Assembly (NCBI GenBank): GCA_937951645.1
Contig: CALFBM010000167.1
Location: forward strand, 1-33,136
Direction: 5' to 3'
Length of the DNA: 33,136 bases
Source: an uncultured Rhizobiaceae group bacterium
Lineage (GTDB): Bacteria > Pseudomonadota > Alphaproteobacteria > Rhizobiales > Rhizobiaceae
Made by a program: the position numbers and the translations under genes. This document shows positions 17,427-24,386 of the stretch, piece by piece; position 1 is the first letter of the stretch; each line of letters starts with the position of its first letter. A model generated the notes under the pieces. The model did not search any database. It worked only from the letters and a program-made list of their open reading frames with translations, and was not told where the DNA came from.

Positions 17427-18218
17427 ATGCAACAAGCGTCAGATTTTCTTGAAGAAAGCAAATCCCTCCTCAACCTGCTGGAAGGATTGGATGAAAGTGA
17501 GTTTGAAAAGAAAACTCTTTTTAAACAATGGACTATAAATGATATTCTTGTTCATTTGCATTTCTGGAATATGAACGTCGATTCTTCAGTCAATAAACCA
17601 GATCAATTTGATAAAATGATGGAGCAATTTTTCTCTGCCATTCAAACTGGCAAGCTACGCCCTTATGAAAACAGTATTGTCCCGGAACGAGGGCATGAAC
17701 TCTTAAAGTCCTGGTATGCGTTATCTAAAAAGCTTGCAAAAGACTTTACCTCTATTGACCCCAAATTGCGTGTGAAATGGGCTGGCCCAACCATGTCAGC
17801 TCGAACATGTATCAGTGCTCGACAAATGGAAGTATGGGCACATGGACAAGCCGTTTTTGATTTACTTGGAAAAGACAGGCCAGAGAGCGACCGAATAAGG
17901 AATGTTGTTGTATTGGGCATAAATGCTTTTTGCTGGAGCCATCAGGTACATGGATTGGAAGTTCCTGAAAAAATGCCGTTCCTTAAATTAAAATCACCTT
18001 CTTCTGAAGTATGGGAATTTGGTGAATGTCAAAATACGAATATGATTGAAGGGGATGCAGTAGAGTTTAGCCAGATTGTTACGCAAACCAGAAATATTGC
18101 AGACACATCCTTGGAAGTTACGGGTAATATAGCAAAAACCTGGATGGCAAATGCGCAGTGTTTTGCAGGCCCGCCAGAAAATCCGCCAGAACCAGGTGTG
18201 CGCAAGAAAACACACTAA
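17427..18218 (+). CDS. TIGR03084-like metal-binding protein (DinB/maleylpyruvate isomerase fold)
   Basis: The tracked start at 17379 lies inside the preceding gene; the ATG at 17427 has an AAAGGAAG ribosome binding site, giving 263 aa. The N-terminal helical bundle resembles the mycothiol-dependent maleylpyruvate isomerase / DinB group: WTINDILVHLHFWN carries the first His, and ARQMEVWAHGQAVFDLLG carries another, the usual metal-binding pattern. The C-terminal half holds the SCP2-like-type segment (EFSQIVTQTRNIADTSLEV). Family members are uncharacterised; a role with thiol or metal chemistry is possible. It is probably co-transcribed with the oxidoreductase upstream. Confidence 0.75.
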   Translation: MQQASDFLEESKSLLNLLEGLDESEFEKKTLFKQWTINDILVHLHFWNMNVDSSVNKPDQFDKMMEQFFSAIQTGKLRPYENSIVPERGHELLKSWYALSKKLAKDFTSIDPKLRVKWAGPTMSARTCISARQMEVWAHGQAVFDLLGKDRPESDRIRNVVVLGINAFCWSHQVHGLEVPEKMPFLKLKSPSSEVWEFGECQNTNMIEGDAVEFSQIVTQTRNIADTSLEVTGNIAKTWMANAQCFAGPPENPPEPGVRKKTH

Positions 18219-18285
18219 GTTTAAAGCTGGTATTTACATTTTTATCTTGTGACATACTTCTATGGAAGATTTAGGAGAAATGAAT

Positions 18286-18684
18286 ATGCAGTATGTAACA
18301 GCCTATATTTCCGGTTTAATTGCCTTTTTGATAATAGACTTCATTTGGCTTAAATACGTGGCTTTGAGTTTTTATAGAGGTCATATAGGCCACTTGATGC
18401 TGGATAAGCCTAATCTCGGTATCGCGTTATTATTTTATCTTGTTTATGTCGTGGGTGTAGTGGTTTTGGCTGTTAATCCTGCCTTGGAAAAAGGCCAATG
18501 GACGATTGCAGTTTTCTATGGCGGGTTACTGGGGCTTGTAGCTTATGGAACTTATGACATAACCAATCTTGCAACCTTAAAGACATGGCCGCCGATTGTT
18601 TCAATCATTGATATGATATGGGGTACTGTGCTGACAGCAAGTGTTGCAGTTATTGCTTATTTTGTAACTTCTGCCCTAAAATAA
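18286..18684 (+). CDS. DUF2177 family membrane protein
   Basis: The AGGAG ribosome binding site at 18273-18277 best fits the ATG at 18286 (MQYVTAYISGLIAFLIIDFIW), giving 132 aa; the tracked ATG at 18262 and the ATG at 18280 are alternatives. The protein has four hydrophobic helices, with the characteristic IIDFIWLKYVALSFYRGHIGHLM start and a GTYDITNLATLKTWP motif before the last helix. These are features of DUF2177, whose function is unknown. It sits between a TIGR03084-like gene and a methyltransferase, all in the same direction. Confidence 0.8.
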   Translation: MQYVTAYISGLIAFLIIDFIWLKYVALSFYRGHIGHLMLDKPNLGIALLFYLVYVVGVVVLAVNPALEKGQWTIAVFYGGLLGLVAYGTYDITNLATLKTWPPIVSIIDMIWGTVLTASVAVIAYFVTSALK

Positions 18685-18730
18685 AAAAGTACGTTTGCGG
18701 ATTTATTATTATCAGTTTTACAGGTGAGAA

Positions 18731-19345
18731 ATGGTCAAGAGCTCGAAGCTTAAAAATGTCTATGGCAATAAAACTGTAGAAGACCAGAAGCAAATTTATC
18801 GAGATTGGGCGAAAACTTATGACATCGAAACAACTGGTGAATTTGGCTGGATAGGATTTACGCCTGCCGCTGCAGAGTTTTCAAAAAGGGTTATAAAAAA
18901 GGACGCCAGAATATTGGATGCAGGCTGTGGAACAGGCCTTTCAGGAGTAGCCTTGAATAAAGAAGGTTTTACCAACATCCATGGCAAGGACTTGTCACCA
19001 GAAATGCTGGAACAGGCAGAAAAAACAGGCGTGTACTCATCATTATCAGAGGTTGATCTAACACAGCCTGTTCAAACGTTTGATCCCTATGATGCCATTT
19101 TTAGTTGCGGTGTTTTTGGTTTTGGCCCTCCTTACCCGGAACACCTACATCACATAATAAACATGCTAAAGTCTGGCGGTTATGCTGTGATTACTGTTAA
19201 TGGCAAGGGATGGGTTGAAAAAAATTGGCCTGAGAGTCTCTTAACAGCCGTTGAAGAACACTCTCTTAAACTTGAAGAGCAATTGGATATTGAATATCTC
19301 GAAAACGAGGAAATAGATGGTAAGCTTCTAATTTTTAGAGGCTAG
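18731..19345 (+). CDS. Class I SAM-dependent methyltransferase
   Basis: The 204-aa protein has the SAM-binding motif I RILDAGCGTGLSG at about residues 56-68, motif II acidic region GKDLSPEMLEQAE, and post-motif YDAIFSCGVFGF. The N-terminus (YGNKTVEDQKQIYRDWAKTYD) matches methyltransferases of the UbiE/Williams-Beuren-like group. The ATG at 18731 follows a GGTGAG ribosome binding site. The substrate cannot be predicted. It is the last gene of this small cluster; about 230 nt of intergenic sequence follow. Confidence 0.85.
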   Translation: MVKSSKLKNVYGNKTVEDQKQIYRDWAKTYDIETTGEFGWIGFTPAAAEFSKRVIKKDARILDAGCGTGLSGVALNKEGFTNIHGKDLSPEMLEQAEKTGVYSSLSEVDLTQPVQTFDPYDAIFSCGVFGFGPPYPEHLHHIINMLKSGGYAVITVNGKGWVEKNWPESLLTAVEEHSLKLEEQLDIEYLENEEIDGKLLIFRG

Positions 19346-19500
19346 ATCTAAATGTTCAATGTAAGAAGCGGGCACGCTTTATTCCCTGTTTTGGCTATTA
19401 AAAAGACCTATTGCTTTGACAATGCTCTAATGTAGTTTCCAAAATTTGGTTTTTTTAGTATCTCATTCCAATAATTTGCCATAATAAAAAATTCTATCCT

Positions 19501-19529
19501 TTGAAAAAGAATGATAAACTGCTCATATT
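19501..19529 (+). promoter_or_regulatory. Candidate promoter of the cysG cluster
   Basis: TTGAAA (19501-19506) and CATATT (19524-19529) are 17 bp apart, each close to the sigma-70 consensus, and lie 47-75 nt before the cysG ATG. The remaining sequence from 19346 to 19500 shows no gene. Confidence 0.4.
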
Positions 19530-19575
19530 GGAAAATAATCGCGTTAGCGGTGTTGAATAGAAGGTATTAATTGCG

Positions 19576-20985
19576 ATGCGTCACTTTCCGGTTTTCCTAA
19601 ATGTGCAGAACAAGCGTATCCTTGTGACTGGTGCAGGTGAATGCGCCATTGCTAAACTTCGTCTGTTATTAAAGACAGAAGCTGATGTGGTAGTTTTCGC
19701 CACAGATATAGACGCGCAAGTCGAAAGTTGGGCGAAAGCAGGGCTGTTGGAAATCGTTCGGCGTAAAATTCAAATGGATGACTTTTACAACACTGCCATG
19801 ATTTATGCGGCTGAAGATGATGAAGAATTGGATTCTGTTACTGCGGCAAAAGCCAAAATGGCCAATGTGCTTTTTAATATCGTAGATAACCTTAAAGAGA
19901 GCGAATTTATTACACCTGCCTTGGTTGACCGGGACCCTGTAACAATTGCGATTGGTACAGAAGGTACGGCTCCCATTCTTGCACGTAAAATCAAGGCGCA
20001 AATTGAGGATAGTCTGCCTAACGAAATAGGGCTCCTTGCAAAGCTGGCTGAATATTTCAGGCCAAAAGCATCGCGTTTGCAAAAAGGTCAAACACGTAGA
20101 AAATTCTGGTCGCGTTTCTTTTATGACCTTGGGCCAGCAGCTTTACGTGAAGGGGGTAAACGTGGTGTTGCACGTACACTCAATACACTTTTTGATGAAG
20201 CGCAAAATGATAGTCAAGAAGTTGGTAAAGTATTTTTGGTGGGAAGTGGGCCAGGCGATCCTGATTTGCTAACGCGTAAGGCGCTCAAGGTTCTGCATGA
20301 AGCAGATGTTGTTATTCATGATCGTTTGGTCAGTCCTCAAATTTTGGAACTTGCCCGCCGTGAAGCCGAGATTATTCAAACAGGGAAACAGGGCTTTGGT
20401 CCTTCATGGAAGCAGGAAGACATAAATGCTTTGATGGTCAAACATGCAAAAAAAGGTGCACAAATTGTTCGTTTGAAATCAGGTGATCCAGCTGTATTCG
20501 GGCGCTTGGACGAAGAAATGGACGCGCTTGATGAGGCTGATATTTATTTTGAAATTATTCCTGGCATCACAACTGCATCAGCGGCTGCTGCAAGCCTCAA
20601 TGTTTCACTGACCAAGCGAAAAAGAAATTCTGCTCTTCAAATAATGACAGCCCAAGACATCAAGGGGTTTGCTGAACAAGACTGGCGCAAGCTTGCACAG
20701 GATGGAAGCGTTGCTGCAATTTATATGGGCTTTAAATCAGCGCACCTTTTGAGTGGTCGCTTGTTAATGCATGGTGCAAGCCCAAGCGCACCAGTTACAA
20801 TTATGGAAAATGTTTCAAGAGCTAACCAAAAAACAATTTTAACTACAATTGGTGAACTGCCAAAAATGGCAGATCAGACAGGCCATGATGGCCCTGTAAT
20901 TTTAATGCTGGGTCTTGAACCTCGTCAGGCAAGTAAGGCAATGGAAAATAATGAAGCGCAATTGATTAAAGCAGGAGTCCTGTAA
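19576..20985 (+). CDS. cysG: Siroheme synthase, trifunctional
   Basis: The 469-aa protein converts uroporphyrinogen III to siroheme. The N-terminal half (1-210) is the precorrin-2 dehydrogenase/ferrochelatase (CysG-B) with ILVTGAGECAIAKLRLLL for NAD, and NIVDN containing the likely catalytic Asp. The C-terminal half (from about 218) is the SAM uroporphyrinogen methyltransferase: VGSGPGDPDLLTRKAL, VIHDRLVS, RLKSGDPAVFGR, IPGITTASAAAA. At the place of the regulatory Ser128 of the enterobacterial enzyme (GTSPVLAR) the sequence reads GTAPILAR, so that phosphorylation site is absent. The stop overlaps the next ATG by one base, and siroheme feeds the reductase encoded downstream. Confidence 0.95.
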   Translation: MRHFPVFLNVQNKRILVTGAGECAIAKLRLLLKTEADVVVFATDIDAQVESWAKAGLLEIVRRKIQMDDFYNTAMIYAAEDDEELDSVTAAKAKMANVLFNIVDNLKESEFITPALVDRDPVTIAIGTEGTAPILARKIKAQIEDSLPNEIGLLAKLAEYFRPKASRLQKGQTRRKFWSRFFYDLGPAALREGGKRGVARTLNTLFDEAQNDSQEVGKVFLVGSGPGDPDLLTRKALKVLHEADVVIHDRLVSPQILELARREAEIIQTGKQGFGPSWKQEDINALMVKHAKKGAQIVRLKSGDPAVFGRLDEEMDALDEADIYFEIIPGITTASAAAASLNVSLTKRKRNSALQIMTAQDIKGFAEQDWRKLAQDGSVAAIYMGFKSAHLLSGRLLMHGASPSAPVTIMENVSRANQKTILTTIGELPKMADQTGHDGPVILMLGLEPRQASKAMENNEAQLIKAGVL

Positions 20986-21290
20986 TGGCCCGTGTTGTCT
21001 ACCCAAAGATTGTAACTGCAAACCATCTTCTTGAAGGGGATGTTATTTACATGACAGCATCAGGTGACTGGTCGCGCAAACACGAAGATGCAAAACTTTA
21101 CGAAGACAGGCATGAAGCAGAAGATGCTTTGAAATTTGCACAGGAACAAGCACACATGCTGGCTGGTGCATATCTGGCAGATGCGCAAATTGGTAAAAAT
21201 GGCAAACCAGAGCCGGTACATTTTAGAGAAGCATTCCGCACACGTGGCCCATCAAATTATCCCAATCACGGCAAACAGGCTGAGGTCTAA
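20985..21290 (+). CDS. DUF2849 protein of the sulfite reductase cluster
   Basis: This small soluble protein of 101 aa begins one base into the cysG stop. The motif VTANHLLEGDVIYMTASGDW near the start and the EDALKFAQEQAHMLAGAYLADA helix are typical of DUF2849. Family members are found almost only between cysG and the siroheme reductase in Alphaproteobacteria, so a role in reductase assembly or electron delivery is likely but unproven. Four nt separate it from the reductase gene, so it is translated as part of the operon. Confidence 0.88.
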   Translation: MARVVYPKIVTANHLLEGDVIYMTASGDWSRKHEDAKLYEDRHEAEDALKFAQEQAHMLAGAYLADAQIGKNGKPEPVHFREAFRTRGPSNYPNHGKQAEV

Positions 21291-21293
21291 GCA

Positions 21294-22964
21294 ATGTATA
21301 ATTATAATCAATTCGATCATGATTTTGTTCGCAACCGTGTAAAGGAATTTCGCGGTCAAGTTGAGCGTCGCCTCGATGGTTCGCTCACAGAAGACGAGTT
21401 CAAGCCGCTTCGTCTTATGAACGGTCTTTATCTCCAGTTACACGCATATATGCTACGTGTTGCCATCCCCTATGGCACCTTGAACAGTCGCCAAATGAAG
21501 CAACTCGCCATGATTTCTGAAAAGTGGGACAAAGGTTATGGCCATTTCACCACGCGCCAAAACATTCAATATAATTGGCCAAAGTTAAAAGACACGCCTG
21601 ATATTCTGGATGCTCTGGCTGATGTTGAAATGCACGCAATTCAAACTTCGGGTAACTGCGTTCGTAATGTCACTGCGGATCACTTTGCAGGTGCAGCCGC
21701 AGACGAAATTGAAGACCCGCGCCCAACTGCAGAATTGCTTCGTCAGTGGTCAATGGATCATCCTGAATTTCAGTTCTTGCCGCGCAAGTTCAAGATTGCA
21801 ATGACAGGTAGCCCAAATGATCGTGCAGTTACCAAAGCCCATGATATTGGTATTCGGATGGTGCGTAATGATAAGGGCGAGCCTGGCTACGAAATCCTGA
21901 TTGGTGGTGGTCTAGGCCGCACACCAATGATTGGCAAGGTTGTCCGTGAGTTCCTGCCAAAAGCAGATTTGCTGCCTTATGTCGAAGCGATCTTGCAAGT
22001 TTATAACTTGAATGGCCGTCGTGATAATAAATATAAGGCACGCATCAAAATTCTGGTTCATGAAACAGGCATTGATACTCTGCGTGAATGGATTGAAGAG
22101 GTTTTTGAAACTCAAAAAATTCATCACCAGACACCTCCTGCAGAAATGATTGAGGCTATCGAAGCACAGTTCCAGCCACCAAAATTTGATAATGCCAAAG
22201 TTGATGAAGACAAGCTTTCAAAAATTATTGCAGCAGATCCGCTTCTACGTTCTTTTGTCGAAACAAATATCTCTGAGCATTTTGATAGCAACCATGCAAT
22301 CGTTACGATTTCGCTCAAGCCAATTGGCGGGACGCCAGGTGACGCAACTGCTAAGCAAATGAGAATTATGGCAGGGCTTGCTGAAGCCTATGGCTATGAC
22401 GAACTTCGGGTAAGTCATGAGCAGAATATTATTCTACCGCATGTTCGTCGCGATGATTTGCCTGAGATCTATAAAGTCCTTAAAGATGCAGGTCTTGCAA
22501 CAGCAAATGTTGGGCTTTTGTCAGACATGATCGCTTGCCCAGGCATGGATTATTGTGCGCTGGCAACAGCACGTTCAATTCCCGTCGCGCAAGAATTATC
22601 AATTGCTTTTGAGGATTTGAAGCTTCAACAGGATATCGGCCCACTAAAGATTAAGATATCTGGTTGTATTAATGCATGTGGGCATCATCACGTTGGACAT
22701 ATTGGAATTTTGGGTCTCGATAAAGCTGGTGTGGAAAGCTATCAAATCACACTGGGTGGCGATGGTACGCAAACGGCTTCAATCGGTGAGCGGGCAGGGC
22801 CTGGGTTTTCTTATGAGGAAATTGTTCCAGCTGTTAGTCGTATTATAGATTGTTACATGAATATACGCGAAGGCAAGAACGATACCTTCCTTGATGTTTA
22901 TCGCAGGGTTGGCGCTGACCCATTCAAGGAAGCGCTTTACCCTGAAGAAACAGCAACCGCGTAA
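21294..22964 (+). CDS. cysI: Nitrite/sulfite reductase, siroheme and 4Fe-4S hemoprotein
   Basis: The 556-aa enzyme carries out six-electron reduction of sulfite to sulfide (or nitrite to ammonia). The ligands for the coupled siroheme/4Fe-4S centre are visible: Cys415 and Cys421 in CPGMDYC, and Cys458 and Cys462 in GCINACGHHHVGHIG. The N-terminal half has the matching ferredoxin-like repeat (YGHFTTRQNIQYNW; TSGNCVRNVTADHFAG). Position after cysG and DUF2849 and before DUF934 favours sulfite as the substrate. The symbol is given by context; without a CysJ-type flavoprotein it probably takes electrons from ferredoxin. The ATG lies 4 nt after the previous stop. Confidence 0.92.
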   Translation: MYNYNQFDHDFVRNRVKEFRGQVERRLDGSLTEDEFKPLRLMNGLYLQLHAYMLRVAIPYGTLNSRQMKQLAMISEKWDKGYGHFTTRQNIQYNWPKLKDTPDILDALADVEMHAIQTSGNCVRNVTADHFAGAAADEIEDPRPTAELLRQWSMDHPEFQFLPRKFKIAMTGSPNDRAVTKAHDIGIRMVRNDKGEPGYEILIGGGLGRTPMIGKVVREFLPKADLLPYVEAILQVYNLNGRRDNKYKARIKILVHETGIDTLREWIEEVFETQKIHHQTPPAEMIEAIEAQFQPPKFDNAKVDEDKLSKIIAADPLLRSFVETNISEHFDSNHAIVTISLKPIGGTPGDATAKQMRIMAGLAEAYGYDELRVSHEQNIILPHVRRDDLPEIYKVLKDAGLATANVGLLSDMIACPGMDYCALATARSIPVAQELSIAFEDLKLQQDIGPLKIKISGCINACGHHHVGHIGILGLDKAGVESYQITLGGDGTQTASIGERAGPGFSYEEIVPAVSRIIDCYMNIREGKNDTFLDVYRRVGADPFKEALYPEETATA

Positions 22965-22975
22965 GGAAATATGGT

Positions 22976-23434
22976 ATGCCAGTAATTGTACGCGATAGTG
23001 GTTTTGAACAAGATACCTGGGAAGCAGAAGGTGGCTTGTTTATAGATCTTGAAAAATATGGACAGGATGTTGCAGATCGCGATCCGTCAAAGACCGCAAT
23101 TGATATTCCAAATAATGTGACAGTTGAAAGCCTAAAAGGCTTATTCGTAAATGCAAGCATGATCCGTATTCCTTTTCCCTCTTTCGCAGATGGGCGAGGG
23201 TTTAGTTTGGCTAAACAATTGCGCCAACAAGGTTATGAAGGAAAGCTTCGGGCAATAGGTCATTTGATTGCAGATCAATATGGTTTTGCGCGTGTCTGCG
23301 GTTTTGATGAAATTGAAATCGATGATGAGATGGCAAAACGCCAGCCTGAAGAACAATGGCTTGCCCGTATTCCTAAACAGGATTTATCCTACCAAAATCT
23401 CTTGATGGGCGAGCGCCCATTACGCAACGCATAA
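22976..23434 (+). CDS. DUF934 protein of the sulfite reductase cluster
   Basis: This 152-aa soluble protein starts 12 nt after the reductase stop. The IPFPSFADGRGFSLAKQLRQQGYEGKLRAIGHLIADQYGF segment and the following RVCGFDEIEIDDE are the DUF934 signature. The family accompanies siroheme sulfite reductases in Proteobacteria and is annotated as an oxidoreductase of unknown activity. In many relatives a PAPS/APS reductase gene (cysH) follows; here the next gene is a ferredoxin-NADP reductase. Confidence 0.9.
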   Translation: MPVIVRDSGFEQDTWEAEGGLFIDLEKYGQDVADRDPSKTAIDIPNNVTVESLKGLFVNASMIRIPFPSFADGRGFSLAKQLRQQGYEGKLRAIGHLIADQYGFARVCGFDEIEIDDEMAKRQPEEQWLARIPKQDLSYQNLLMGERPLRNA

Positions 23435-23485
23435 AAGAATTTCATGCTATTCTCATAAACATTCATACCAGATGAAGGTATCACC

Positions 23486-24295
23486 ATGACTATACTTGCC
23501 GCAGAAAATCAAACACAAGAACGTCATCCAGACGCGCAAACGATTACAAAAGTAACACATTTTACGGATCGTCTTTTTTCATTCCGTGTAACACGCCCAC
23601 AGTCTTTACGATTCCGTTCAGGTGAATTCGTAATGATTGGTCTCTTGGGTGATAATGGAAAACCATTACTGCGTGCCTATTCAATTGCATCACCCTCATG
23701 GGATGATGAGTTGGAATTTTACTCAATCAAAGTACCCGATGGTCCACTGACTTCCAGACTTCAAAATATAAAAGTTGGTGATGATATTATTCTTAAAACC
23801 AAGCCTGTTGGGACATTGGTTGTAGATGCACTTATTCCGGGTAAACGTTTGTTCATGCTTTCAACCGGGACAGGATTTGCCCCCTTTGCTTCCTTGACAC
23901 GGGACCCAGAGGTTTATGACAAGTTTGAAGAGATTATCGTGACACATACTTGCCGCGATGTTGCTGAACTTGATTACAGTAAGCAACTCACAGAAAATCT
24001 GGCAAATGATCCATTGATTGGTGAGATGGTAGAAGGAAAACTTAAATACTATCCAACAACAACCCGTGAACTTTCTGGCTATCAAGGCAGAATTACCAAT
24101 CTGATTGAGTCTGGGAAGGTTTTTGACGATCTGGGTATTGAATCATTAAATCCGGAAACAGATCGCGTCATGTTGTGTGGATCAATGGATTTTAATACGG
24201 ATGTGCGCAAGATATTGGAAGAACGCGGCTTTGAAGAAGGCGCAAACTCCAAACCTGCAACATTCGTCCTCGAAAAAGCATTTGTTGGTGAATAA
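23486..24295 (+). CDS. fpr: Ferredoxin--NADP reductase
   Basis: The 269-aa flavoprotein moves electrons between NADPH and ferredoxin or flavodoxin. The FAD-binding motif RAYSIASPSWDDELEFYSIKV, preceded by RFRSGEFVMIG, lies in the N-terminal barrel. The NADP-binding half has MLSTGTGFAPFASLTRDP and LCGSMDFNTDVRKIL, and the protein ends in FVLEKAFVGE, the C-terminal type of bacterial subclass Fpr enzymes. The ATG follows a GATGAAGG-like ribosome binding site. Its place directly after the sulfite reductase cluster suggests it supplies reduced ferredoxin for that enzyme, although 51 nt separate the genes. Confidence 0.93.
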   Translation: MTILAAENQTQERHPDAQTITKVTHFTDRLFSFRVTRPQSLRFRSGEFVMIGLLGDNGKPLLRAYSIASPSWDDELEFYSIKVPDGPLTSRLQNIKVGDDIILKTKPVGTLVVDALIPGKRLFMLSTGTGFAPFASLTRDPEVYDKFEEIIVTHTCRDVAELDYSKQLTENLANDPLIGEMVEGKLKYYPTTTRELSGYQGRITNLIESGKVFDDLGIESLNPETDRVMLCGSMDFNTDVRKILEERGFEEGANSKPATFVLEKAFVGE

Positions 24296-24328
24296 AACTA
24301 ATTTTTTTAAGAGTTTTCCGTGACTTAA

Positions 24329-24357
24329 TTGACCTGTTTGTGGCAAATTGAGATAAC
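24329..24357 (+). promoter_or_regulatory. Candidate promoter of ppc
   Basis: TTGACC (24329-24334), a 17-bp spacer and GATAAC (24352-24357) lie 30 nt before the ppc start. The -35 box matches five of six consensus bases. Confidence 0.4.
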
Positions 24358-24386
24358 TCTCTTTTTTGCCCAAATAGGAAAAATTA

